Part shown: piece by piece, positions 1-8,136 of the stretch | Position numbering within the stretch: the stretch's first letter is position 1 | Layout: each line of letters begins with the position of its first letter | NCBI GenBank assembly: GCA_049700455.1 | Contig: JBNAVJ010000001.1 | Location: 620,001 to 684,000, forward strand | Origin: JBNAVJ01 sp049700455 | Lineage (GTDB): Bacteria; Bacteroidota; Ignavibacteria; Tepidaquicellales; Tepidaquicellaceae | DNA length: 64,000 nucleotides | Direction of reading: 5' to 3' | Made by a program: the position numbers and the translations under genes | The notes under the pieces: model-generated | What the model was told of the DNA's origin: nothing | The model's database searches: none | Seen by the model: the letters and a program-made list of their open reading frames with translations, nothing else

Positions 1-461
1 CTGTACTGCCGGAAGCAGAAGATGTTGATGTTGAGATAGATGAAAACGATTTGCGAATTGATGTTTTTAGATCAGGTGGAGCTGGAGGGCAGAATGTAAA
101 TAAAGTAGAAACCGCCATTAGAATTACCCATATTCCTACAGGAATTGTTGTGCAGTGTCAGGACGAAAGGTCCCAATTAAAAAACAAAATGAAAGCGTTA
201 AAAGTATTACGTTCAAGACTATATGAATTGGAATTAGAAAAAAGGGATAAAGAAATAGTAGAAAAAAGACGACAAATGGTTAAATCTGGAGACAGAAGCG
301 AAAAAATCAGGACATATAATTTCCCCCAGAATCGAGTAACAGATCATCGTATCGGGTTAACATTGTATAACCTTTCTGAAGTGATGGAAGGGGATTTATT
401 TGAAATAATTAACAAGCTTAAAATAGCAGATAGATCTGCACAACTTGCTTCAACTGAATAA
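1..461 (+). CDS. prfA: Peptide chain release factor 1, 3' part (5' end outside window)
   Basis: The frame is open from the first bases of the window and stops at 459-461, so only about the last 150 codons are present. RF1 reads UAA and UAG in the ribosomal A site and triggers release of the finished protein. The catalytic GGQ is encoded at 84-92 within RSGGAGGQNVNK, and the preceding acidic PEAEDVDVEID stretch is typical of the start of RF1 domain 3. The downstream segments CQDERSQ and RIRTYNFPQ-like (here KIRTYNFPQNRVTDHR) favour RF1 over RF2. A TTG codon at 51 could be mistaken for a start, but the conserved reading upstream of it shows it is internal. The gene is followed 41 bp later by a DUF5916-type gene. 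Confidence 0.95.
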   Translation, partial: VLPEAEDVDVEIDENDLRIDVFRSGGAGGQNVNKVETAIRITHIPTGIVVQCQDERSQLKNKMKALKVLRSRLYELELEKRDKEIVEKRRQMVKSGDRSEKIRTYNFPQNRVTDHRIGLTLYNLSEVMEGDLFEIINKLKIADRSAQLASTE

Positions 462-502
462 GTTTAATTATATGCAACTCTTTGTTCTCCTGCTCGTATA
501 GA

Positions 503-2878
503 ATGAAAAGTAAAATATGTATGAAACCATTTGCATTTTTGTTACCCTTTCTAATTGTAATGTTTTTGAGTGAAAGTTTTGCTTATCTAAACAATGATTC
601 TCTTCAAATTATTGATACTACAGTCTTACAGGATAGTTTAGCAGAGTCTTTACTCCTTTTGCCAGATTCAGTAGATTACAGCAAGTATAAATATGTAGTG
701 CAGAAATTAGAAAATGCAGATATTGAAATTGATGGTGTCCTGAACGAGTCAGTATGGAAACAATTACCCCCAATAAAAGGTTTCTTTGAGATATACCCAC
801 GTTCGAATGTTAAGCCACAAGTTCAAACTCAGGCTATGATGTTTTATGATTCTGATAATTTATATATAGGTTTTATATGCTATGATAATAAAATGCAGGA
901 GATTCGTAGTACTATCAATGAAAGAGATAATATCTTCAGTGACGATATAGTAGGGATTTCTATTGATCCCTATAGAGAAGGGAAACAAGCATTTGAATTT
1001 TTTGTTAATCCTGAAGGCATTCAGGGAGATTTATTGTGGTATTCTTCAGGTAAAGAAGACGAAACTTATGATGCGGTTTGGTATTCTGCTGCCTATAAAC
1101 TCTATGATCGATGGACGGTAGAAATTAAGATTCCTTTTAAATCGCTCAGATTTCCGTCAAGAGAAAATCAAATCTGGAATTTTCACATTTTTAGGATTCG
1201 TCCACGTCAAAGCCGCGAACAGATTTCATGGGTTCCAATCCTCAGAGATGACCCAACACTTTACCACCATTCAGCAACTTTAACAGGAATTCAAAAAGTA
1301 AGAAGCGGGAAAAACGTGGAGATTATACCATTTGTTGTAGGAAGTCAATTAGGAAAACTATCAGATGAAACTTTAGCCAGCTCAGAGTTTAAAAATGAAA
1401 AAATCAAAGGTCAAATAGGAATTAACATCAAGTATGGTTTTACTTCAAACTTTACTGTTGATTTAACATTTAACCCAGACTTCTCACAAGTTGAAGCAGA
1501 TGCAGGAGTTATTGATGTTAATAATACTTACGCAATCTTTTATACTGAAAAACGCCCCTTCTTCATCGAGGGGAACTATATTTTTGCTACCCCTTTTAAT
1601 ATAGTTTACACGAGGTCCATAAACAATCCTTTATATGCTTTTAAAGTTACCGGGAAATTTGGAGATTACGAAATTGGTTTTATTTCTGCTTATGATAAAA
1701 AAACCCCTTTTATTTTACCTTTTGAAGAGTTTAGTGATTATCTCTTAACTGTGAGGCAATCTTTTGCAAACGTATTTAGAGTTAAGAAATCATTGTGGAA
1801 AGATTCGTATATAGGACTCATTCTAACAGATAGAGAAGTTCGGTCTGAAAATAAAACACTTTTCGATATAGATGGAATGAACAGAGTTTATGGATTAGAT
1901 GGTAAAGTTCGTTTCTTGAAACATTATGCATTTCAGTTTCAGATTGTTAATGCTGACACAAAGGAGATTACATCTACTGAGTATGAAAGGAAAGGATTCT
2001 GGGAATCGAAAACAATTCAATTAGATGGAGAAAAATTCACAGGTTTAGCATTTGGCATTAAATTTCTACGGAGTGCGGAATTATGGAATTTTTCTCTATC
2101 TTATGATGATGTTTCTCCCAATGCACGGGCGGATTTAGGTTTTGTTTCTCGTAATAATTACCGAACACTTTCCACATATCAAAGCTTAAGTTTCTATCCA
2201 AAGATGTCGATTATAAATAGAATCGAACCATCTATATTTGGATTTATAAGGCATAATTTCAGAGGACAATTAAAAGAAGAATTTGCAAACTTAAGTTGCG
2301 ACGTCGAATTTAAGAAGCAAATTACTTTAAATTCACATGTTTTTCTTGTGAATAATGAAGATGTGGGAGGTGTATTCAACCAGGGAGTTAGGCGAGTTGG
2401 AATTTCTGTGAGTTCTAATACCTTTAAGTTTTTAAGAGGTGGTTTTTCATTTGAAGTCGGCAAATATATTATAAGAAATACCCCTTCTTATATTGGTTTC
2501 GGATACAATCTTGAAATCTGGAATACTCTAATAGCTAAAAATAATCTCTTTGTAGAAAATTCTTATAATTATTTTGAACTGGCAAAAACCTATAGAGGTG
2601 AAAAGCTCTATGCAGGTTATCTTTGGAGAGTGAAAAGCACTTATTATTTCAATGATAAATTTTCAGTTAGAGTTATAATACAATATGATTCGTTTAATAA
2701 GCAAATTATAATTGATCCTTTGGTAAGCTATAAAATAAATCCCTTTTCTGTCTTTTATGCTGGTTCATCGTATGAATATCTTAATGTTCCAATAAATAAT
2801 GGGAATGGGAACAATTTTCAGTATCAACTTTCCAGTCGTCAAATCTTTTTGAAAATTCAGTATTTATGGAGAATATGA
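503..2878 (+). CDS. CBM9-like/DUF5916 envelope protein
   Basis: This 791-residue protein starts with a signal peptide (hydrophobic residues about 7-27, ending SESFA). ATG 503 or ATG 521 is a better start than the TTG at 482, because both place the signal peptide at the N-terminus. After a short linker, residues about 65-240 look like a carbohydrate-binding family 9-like beta-sandwich (IDGVLNESVW, then YDSDNLYIGF). The remainder is rich in alternating aromatic and polar strands, as in the DUF5916 beta-barrel region that follows this domain in FCB-group proteins. It is probably an outer-membrane protein; the ligand is unknown. The convergent ABC gene ends 2 bp downstream. The domain assignment is from memory of the family, not a search. 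Confidence 0.75.
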   Translation: MKSKICMKPFAFLLPFLIVMFLSESFAYLNNDSLQIIDTTVLQDSLAESLLLLPDSVDYSKYKYVVQKLENADIEIDGVLNESVWKQLPPIKGFFEIYPRSNVKPQVQTQAMMFYDSDNLYIGFICYDNKMQEIRSTINERDNIFSDDIVGISIDPYREGKQAFEFFVNPEGIQGDLLWYSSGKEDETYDAVWYSAAYKLYDRWTVEIKIPFKSLRFPSRENQIWNFHIFRIRPRQSREQISWVPILRDDPTLYHHSATLTGIQKVRSGKNVEIIPFVVGSQLGKLSDETLASSEFKNEKIKGQIGINIKYGFTSNFTVDLTFNPDFSQVEADAGVIDVNNTYAIFYTEKRPFFIEGNYIFATPFNIVYTRSINNPLYAFKVTGKFGDYEIGFISAYDKKTPFILPFEEFSDYLLTVRQSFANVFRVKKSLWKDSYIGLILTDREVRSENKTLFDIDGMNRVYGLDGKVRFLKHYAFQFQIVNADTKEITSTEYERKGFWESKTIQLDGEKFTGLAFGIKFLRSAELWNFSLSYDDVSPNARADLGFVSRNNYRTLSTYQSLSFYPKMSIINRIEPSIFGFIRHNFRGQLKEEFANLSCDVEFKKQITLNSHVFLVNNEDVGGVFNQGVRRVGISVSSNTFKFLRGGFSFEVGKYIIRNTPSYIGFGYNLEIWNTLIAKNNLFVENSYNYFELAKTYRGEKLYAGYLWRVKSTYYFNDKFSVRVIIQYDSFNKQIIIDPLVSYKINPFSVFYAGSSYEYLNVPINNGNGNNFQYQLSSRQIFLKIQYLWRI

Positions 2879-2879
2879 A

Positions 2880-3863
2880 CTAATATTTGTCAAGCTTAAT
2901 TCGTCGAGAGATATCTCGTAGAGAAGTCCAGTTTTCCATTAATTCTGGAAAGTTTTCTGTTGCAGTTACAAAAGTCCAGAGATATGCGACGATAGAGTAC
3001 AGTTCACCAGCACTGAAATTATCAAGGTCAATTGATATAAATAACACTACTACAAAAATTGCCAGAAGTGTAATTCTCAAAATTGTGAAATTAATAGCTC
3101 CCCAGTCTGCAATTTTTTTCTGAGGTTCAGCTAACTGAGTGTAATAATTATAGACATATTCAGGGTCTTTTTTATCAAACACGTTAAAAATGTTTTCGTA
3201 GTTATCATGAAACTCACGCTGAAGTCTGAAAACTTTATTTTGGTATATACCGTTTGCTATATAAAGAGGAACTATAATTAAGAGACATACAAGAGCAATT
3301 AGCCAATCAAAAAAATACAAAGCAAAAATTGCTCCTGAGATGTAAATAATATTTTCTATAATTTCAGGAACGCGATATTGAAAAAATGATATATATTGAT
3401 AGGCAAGTTCGGCTCTTGTGGCAGCTATGGATGTTGAAAGTTGTTTGCGCAAAGAAATATCGCTAACAGTCATTGCAATTTTAGCGTATATCTTCAAAAA
3501 GACCCTTGGGTCATAAGAGCGTCGCAGAGACCCCGTGCCAGAATTAATAATGAATACAGCAACCCATAACAACAAGGGGCCTAAATATGAATTGTGAAAT
3601 TGGGTATGCAAATTATGCAAAGAATCTTCCAGAGCTTGAATATCGCTGCTATCCTTTTCTTCAGAGGAATGGTGTTTAAGTGAGTCAATAGAATGTTGTA
3701 ATCCTTCCATTTCGGTTTTTTCATATTGAACATCAATAACAGCATCTATTACTTTCCCAAAGACAGTTGGTTCAACTATCCAGGCAACATCCTCAATTAC
3801 TACGAGAAATAAAGCTACAAAAATACCTTTACGAAAATTCTTTATAATAGTAAATAAATCCAT
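2880..3863 (-). CDS. ABC transporter six-TM domain protein without ATPase domain
   Basis: The protein has 327 residues and only the membrane half of an exporter-type ABC protein. Hydrophobic segments are visible at about 12-32, 95-112, 165-185, 187-208 and 262-282, with the typical FRLQREFHDNYENIF-like coupling region between them. No Walker A, LSGGQ or Walker B motif follows, and the protein stops just after the last helix. Between the first two helices lies a charged, probably coiled insertion (about residues 46-92, rich in Glu, Lys, Ser and His). It resembles the stand-alone 'ABC transporter transmembrane region' family (PF13748 as I recall it). No ATPase gene is adjacent. It may work with an ATPase encoded elsewhere or have lost transport activity. 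Confidence 0.7.
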   Translation of the reverse strand: MDLFTIIKNFRKGIFVALFLVVIEDVAWIVEPTVFGKVIDAVIDVQYEKTEMEGLQHSIDSLKHHSSEEKDSSDIQALEDSLHNLHTQFHNSYLGPLLLWVAVFIINSGTGSLRRSYDPRVFLKIYAKIAMTVSDISLRKQLSTSIAATRAELAYQYISFFQYRVPEIIENIIYISGAIFALYFFDWLIALVCLLIIVPLYIANGIYQNKVFRLQREFHDNYENIFNVFDKKDPEYVYNYYTQLAEPQKKIADWGAINFTILRITLLAIFVVVLFISIDLDNFSAGELYSIVAYLWTFVTATENFPELMENWTSLRDISRRIKLDKY

Positions 3864-3977
3864 AAAGAAACAAAAATATGCTTTCTATAGTTTAATTAAA
3901 ACAATATAAATTTTCTTAAACCTATTGCAAAATAGAATAATTAATAGTATTTTTCAAAAAATAATTAATAATTTCTT

Positions 3978-4355
3978 ATGGATATGAAAATTAATCTAAA
4001 AATTATTCTGTACTTTACCATTGCGTTTTTTTTCTTTATTGGTTCGAACTGTGATAATCTTCTACAATCAACAAGCGGTTCTGTAGAGGGTACCTGGGAG
4101 TTGGTCAAGATGGAGGGCAATTTGCAAGATGTTTGTCTTGGAGAAATTGCTACACTCAGTGGGGGGAGTGCAACTTTACAATGTCCCGGCAAGACCCCTG
4201 TAGTCAGGCAATACACCTATCAAAATAACGTGCTCACTTATACTTCTACAGGTGTTAGTTACGATGTTTCTTTTTTTACTGACAATAGCGGTTTGAAAAT
4301 GCAATTACACGGACGAGGAATTGAACGCGTACTAACTTACTTAAAAACAAACTAA
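3978..4355 (+). CDS. Small putative lipoprotein, lipocalin-like
   Basis: This 125-residue protein has an N-terminal hydrophobic segment (about 8-22) ending in IGSNC, so Cys25 may be lipidated, although the lipobox is imperfect. A second in-frame ATG two codons in is also possible. The mature part begins GTWELVKMEGN, a pattern seen in small lipocalin-like beta-barrel lipoproteins, and is rich in Thr, Ser and Gly. Function is unknown. It lies 13 bp upstream of the zinc metalloprotease gene and so probably leads the cluster that runs to 8126. The preceding 114-bp gap (3864-3977) is very AT-rich and must hold the divergent promoters for this gene and the ABC gene; no confident element could be assigned. 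Confidence 0.6.
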   Translation: MDMKINLKIILYFTIAFFFFIGSNCDNLLQSTSGSVEGTWELVKMEGNLQDVCLGEIATLSGGSATLQCPGKTPVVRQYTYQNNVLTYTSTGVSYDVSFFTDNSGLKMQLHGRGIERVLTYLKTN

Positions 4356-4360
4356 AGGAG
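4354..4360 (+). promoter_or_regulatory. Strong Shine-Dalgarno site for the metalloprotease gene
   Basis: AAAGGAG lies 8 bases before the ATG at 4369 and overlaps the stop codon of the upstream lipoprotein gene. Most genes in this window lack such a site, so it stands out and supports both the chosen start and independent, efficient initiation on a shared transcript. Confidence 0.55.
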
Positions 4361-4368
4361 ACTTTAGA

Positions 4369-6090
4369 ATGAAAACATTAATACTCAATGGTTTTGGTAT
4401 GGTTTTATTATCAATTATCAGTCTTATTGCAATAGGCTTAGGTGAGAGTACTCTGGATAATTTAGAAACAACGAAGTATTATTACACTATTGATGAATCG
4501 AGACTACTTATTAACGATGTTATTGAGGCCAAAATGGGTTTATATGAGTTTAAAACTTACTCTCCTTTCAAGTTAGTTTTAGACGGGATAAAAACCTCTG
4601 GACTTGAGAGTTATGTGACAAAAGCTTCAGTAATGCAAATCGATTACTTGGAACTGAGAAAGCTTAAAGAGTCAAAATCTGAAAATATTATACTAAACAT
4701 TCCAATTAATGAAAAAGAAGACATAGTCTTAGAATTGACAAAAGTAAACATACTTGGTTCTGATTTTAAGGTTGTTGAAATGTCAAATAAAGGAGTTCAG
4801 CAAGTTCAGTATACCCCCGGAGTATATTATCGTGGTAGAATAAAAAACCACGAGGGTTCAATTGCAAGTGTAAGTGTTTTTGATGATCATATTATGGGTG
4901 TTCTGGCTGATGAAAATGGGAATTATAATTTAGGTCCTCTTTTGGATAATAAACAAATAACAAATAAGTATATTATATATAATGATAGAGATTTAAAAGT
5001 CCCTTTCAGTTTCAAATGCGAGGTTGATGATGCCTCGAATAAAATGCTAAAACCAATTAAAAATTCAATAGAGCAACCCGGTATGCTTGCCAGAAGAGCT
5101 GTGACTACTTATTTTGTAGCTGATTATAGAACTTTTCTAGATAAGAATTCAAATACACAACAGGTCGCAAATTATGTGACAGGCTTTTTCAATTCAGTTG
5201 CTACTATCTACCAGAACGAGTATCTACCGATTCAAATTGCCTCAATAGCAGTGTATACAAGTCCAGATCCTTATATGTATTTATTTGATTCTTATGAGAT
5301 ATTACTTGCTTTCGGTAGCAATACAAAGGATAATTTCAGTGGAGACCTTGCTCACTTACTTTCTACACGCCCAAATGGTTTTGGGGGTATTGCTTGGATA
5401 CGGCAGCTTTGTGGGCATTATGATCCAGTAGATTCTTCGGGACGTTTTGCATTCAGTAATATTGATACTACTTATTACGTGTTCCCAACATATTCCTGGA
5501 CAGTGACTGTAGTAGCTCACGAAATGGGGCACAACTTTGGCTCTATGCATACCCATGCTTGCTGGTGGCCTATAAGGGCTAATGTTATAGGAGCGATAGA
5601 TTCTTGCTACACTGCCGAAGGGGGGTGTTTTAGTTTTACCCAACCCAATTATAATGGTACTTTGATGAGTTATTGTCACCTCAACGGTGCAACTAATTTA
5701 CGAAATGGCTTTGGACCAATGCCTGGTGACACAGTAAGATTACGCTATAATCAAGGATTATGTTTTGGGCCAGTAATAAATTCTTCTGAACCTCCAACAA
5801 TGTTTGCGCTGCTCCAAAATTATCCAAATCCATTCAATCCTGTTACTTTTATAAGATTTGATGTGCCTCAGGTTTCCACTATTACGCTTGTTGTATATGA
5901 TGCAACCGGGAGGGAAGTAGCAAGGTTACTTGATAATGCTTACTACGGACCCGGGGAACAATCATTTGTGTTTAATACAAGCAAGTTTTCGCTTGCTAGT
6001 GGAATTTACTTTTATAAACTTATTGCCAGAGATCTAACTAACGGCAAGTTAGTTTATTATAATGTCAAAAAGATGGTGTTAATTAAATAA
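4369..6090 (+). CDS. Reprolysin-like zinc metalloprotease with T9SS sorting domain
   Basis: A 573-residue secreted protease. A signal peptide covers about residues 1-26. Residues about 60-215 look like a propeptide, ending near the LARRAVTTYF segment. The catalytic domain carries the full zincin motif HExxHxxGxxH as H384-E385-H388-G391-H394 (HEMGHNFGSMH), followed by LMSYCH, which supplies a Met-turn. This matches the M12 adamalysin/reprolysin group. Residues about 480-573 form a type A C-terminal sorting domain (NYPNPFNP, GREVARLL, ending KKMVLIK), which directs export through the type IX secretion system, with removal of the domain. Substrate is unknown. The neighbouring Rieske and haem proteins do not explain its role. 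Several Cys residues after the zinc site probably form disulfides. Confidence 0.88.
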   Translation: MKTLILNGFGMVLLSIISLIAIGLGESTLDNLETTKYYYTIDESRLLINDVIEAKMGLYEFKTYSPFKLVLDGIKTSGLESYVTKASVMQIDYLELRKLKESKSENIILNIPINEKEDIVLELTKVNILGSDFKVVEMSNKGVQQVQYTPGVYYRGRIKNHEGSIASVSVFDDHIMGVLADENGNYNLGPLLDNKQITNKYIIYNDRDLKVPFSFKCEVDDASNKMLKPIKNSIEQPGMLARRAVTTYFVADYRTFLDKNSNTQQVANYVTGFFNSVATIYQNEYLPIQIASIAVYTSPDPYMYLFDSYEILLAFGSNTKDNFSGDLAHLLSTRPNGFGGIAWIRQLCGHYDPVDSSGRFAFSNIDTTYYVFPTYSWTVTVVAHEMGHNFGSMHTHACWWPIRANVIGAIDSCYTAEGGCFSFTQPNYNGTLMSYCHLNGATNLRNGFGPMPGDTVRLRYNQGLCFGPVINSSEPPTMFALLQNYPNPFNPVTFIRFDVPQVSTITLVVYDATGREVARLLDNAYYGPGEQSFVFNTSKFSLASGIYFYKLIARDLTNGKLVYYNVKKMVLIK

Positions 6091-6100
6091 GTAAAATAAT

Positions 6101-6556
6101 ATGAAAAAAATATTTTCAGTTGCCTTGTTGTTTCTTCTTGCAGCTTCTATTTACTATGGTTGTTCTGCAAAATGTGGTTGTACAACTTACTGTTCAATGT
6201 TTTGTGAACAGCAATTTAAGTTTGTTATGAAAGATACTCTTGACCAAATCCTTGTTGAGGGAATTATGTTTTTTGAAACTGCTGATGATAATACTTTTCA
6301 GGGGAAATATAATTTCACTAAAGTTTATAATAATGAATTTGCTGGATTTTCAACTATGAAGGGGGTATTTAATGGTCAATATTCAACGACAGCGAAGAGT
6401 GGGACCATTAATACAAATCCAAAGATAGCTGACTATAATATCCTTATTGATTTTAAAATACTAACAAAACAACTTAAAGGGAACTTTTACCTTAGTACTC
6501 TAAAAGGGAAAATAAACGGAGGGACTTTCTTTGCTGAATTAATTGAAACAAAATGA
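6101..6556 (+). CDS. Cys-rich putative lipoprotein
   Basis: This 151-residue protein has a short signal peptide ending SIYYGC, so Cys21 is the likely lipidated residue. Four more Cys follow quickly (C25, C27, C31 and C35, spaced CxCxxxCxxxC); the rest of the protein is Cys-free and looks beta-rich (FQGKYNFTKVYN, GTINTNPKIADYNIL). The family is not recognised. Its stop codon overlaps the start of the Rieske gene as ATGA, so the two are translationally coupled. The Cys cluster could bind a metal or form disulfides; this is inference only. Confidence 0.6.
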   Translation: MKKIFSVALLFLLAASIYYGCSAKCGCTTYCSMFCEQQFKFVMKDTLDQILVEGIMFFETADDNTFQGKYNFTKVYNNEFAGFSTMKGVFNGQYSTTAKSGTINTNPKIADYNILIDFKILTKQLKGNFYLSTLKGKINGGTFFAELIETK

Positions 6557-6996
6557 GTAAAAAATCTAACAGAAGAAATTTCATTAGAAATACAGGAAAA
6601 CTACTTGCTTTAATCCCCTTATTTGGAAAGCTGGTTAATGTTGATTCATTATTTGCTGTAATGGATGCAGAGGGTTTTGTGGTAGCAGAAAGTAATAACC
6701 CGCGGGTTATAAAAATTTCTGATTACCCCTCTCTGGGCAAAATTGGGGGCTATGAAATGATTTCTTCTAAGGTTATTGTAATTAGAACCTCTGAGTCGAA
6801 ATTTGTTGCTTTGAATATTACCTGTACTCATAAAAAATGTGATGTTGAATTTGATGGTACAAAGTTTGAGTGTCCCTGTCATGGTTCGGAGTTTAGTAAG
6901 ACCGGCAAGGTTCTTAATGGACCTGCTAAGAAGAATCTAATTTCTTATAGAACCGAGTATAATTCGGAAGATAACACCTTAACAGTAAATCTATGA
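6553..6996 (+). CDS. Tat-exported Rieske [2Fe-2S] protein
   Basis: This 147-residue protein begins with a twin-arginine signal (NRRNFIR followed by a hydrophobic stretch to about residue 35), so it is probably exported folded and either anchored or released in the periplasm. The cluster ligands are C91-T-H93 and C107-P-C109-H110. C96 and C109 sit where bc1/b6f-type Rieske proteins form a stabilising disulfide, so a fairly high redox potential is plausible. No cytochrome b gene is nearby, so it is not part of a recognisable bc1 operon. Its start overlaps the upstream lipoprotein gene and its stop overlaps the start of the CxxCH barrel gene, both as ATGA. Electron transfer between these products is inferred from that coupling. 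Confidence 0.88.
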   Translation: MSKKSNRRNFIRNTGKLLALIPLFGKLVNVDSLFAVMDAEGFVVAESNNPRVIKISDYPSLGKIGGYEMISSKVIVIRTSESKFVALNITCTHKKCDVEFDGTKFECPCHGSEFSKTGKVLNGPAKKNLISYRTEYNSEDNTLTVNL

Positions 6997-8126
6997 AGTG
7001 GAAATTTATTGCCACTTTGTTTATTTTATTTTCTTTATGGAGTTCTGTAATTGAGGCTTTTCCTCGTTTTTCTGCATACACAGGTGATAAGTGTTCAGAT
7101 TGTCATTACAATCCTTCCGGAGGTTCAATACGAAATAAGTATGGGATTATTTTTGCTAAAAAGTTTCTTGGGCTGGAGGCTCTGAAAAAATATTCAGTTT
7201 CTGAAAATTTTGACCCACAAATAACAAAAAATTTTTCTCTTGGTGGAGATGTGAGAGTAGTATATTCTGAAAACCAGATGGCCAACCAATCAACACAAAA
7301 ACAGTTCCTTACTATGCAAGGAGATTTATATTTGAATGCCGCAGTTAATAAATATATTAGAATCTTTATAGCCCCGGGAATACAAATTCCCTCTACTCCT
7401 ACTAAACCAGAAGTGTATGGTATGGTGTTAAACTTACCAGTGTCTTTCTATGTCAAAATAGGACGATTTGTTCCAAACTATGGTACACGTATACCTGAAC
7501 ATCGCGCATTCCAGAGAGCAGATCTACTTAATGCTCCACATTCAGCCGATGCAGGTTTAGAGATTGGTTTTAGTCCGATCCCGGAACTTGATTTTTCAAC
7601 AGGAATATTTAATGGTTTGAGAACTCAATTTTTTGATGCAGACCCCAAAAAAATGGTGGTAGCTAATAGCTCTTTTAATACTGTCATAAGTGATAATTTC
7701 AATTTTTGTGTTTCTTCTTTTTTATATTCTAATCCTTTTAATTATCTTGATCCTGTTTCTGGATTATTAACGGATGCCTCAAATCGAGCAATTGGAGGTT
7801 CACTAAGGTTTGGTATTTTTCAGAAAATTGCTGTGATAGGAGAAGTTAATTTTGTAGAAACTCGGCTTGTAGATGTCCTGACGAGATCTCTTTATTACTA
7901 TAATGAATTTAATTTAATGTTAATAAAAGGGTTGGAAGTTAGATACCAATTTGAATACAAAGATCCCAATCGCGATCTTTCTACCGATAGGTTAATGAGA
8001 CACAGTATAGGTTTTTCCTTCTTCCCATTATTTGGGCTTGAAACAGAAACAATGCTAAGATTTCTTATTGATGACAGAGCGGAAAACACAAATGAACTCC
8101 AGGTAAATTTTCATTTTTATTTTTAG
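6993..8126 (+). CDS. Single-haem CxxCH outer-membrane beta-barrel protein
   Basis: A 377-residue protein with a signal peptide ending near VIEA and a mature N-terminus FPRFSAYTG. One c-type haem site, C34-S-D-C37-H38, is followed by NPSGGSIRNKYG. The rest (about 75-377) alternates hydrophobic and polar residues and ends with VNFHFYF, whose terminal Phe is typical of outer-membrane barrels. I recall similar proteins in Ignavibacteriota and Bacteroidota, but none with an assigned function. Coupling to the Rieske gene (4-bp overlap) suggests an electron path from the periplasm towards the outer membrane. The alternative is that the haem has only a structural or sensing role. Confidence 0.7.
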   Translation: MKWKFIATLFILFSLWSSVIEAFPRFSAYTGDKCSDCHYNPSGGSIRNKYGIIFAKKFLGLEALKKYSVSENFDPQITKNFSLGGDVRVVYSENQMANQSTQKQFLTMQGDLYLNAAVNKYIRIFIAPGIQIPSTPTKPEVYGMVLNLPVSFYVKIGRFVPNYGTRIPEHRAFQRADLLNAPHSADAGLEIGFSPIPELDFSTGIFNGLRTQFFDADPKKMVVANSSFNTVISDNFNFCVSSFLYSNPFNYLDPVSGLLTDASNRAIGGSLRFGIFQKIAVIGEVNFVETRLVDVLTRSLYYYNEFNLMLIKGLEVRYQFEYKDPNRDLSTDRLMRHSIGFSFFPLFGLETETMLRFLIDDRAENTNELQVNFHFYF

Positions 8127-8136
8127 CGCAGCAGAG

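Noticed and set aside
4038..4052. GGTTCGAAC resembling a tRNA T-loop
   Set aside because: It lies within a coding frame and no acceptor, D or anticodon arms can be formed around it.
5356..5679. Open frame of 107 codons on the minus strand inside the metalloprotease gene
   Set aside because: It lies opposite the catalytic HExxH region of a clearly coding gene, has no recognisable motif and lacks a start context, so it is a shadow frame.
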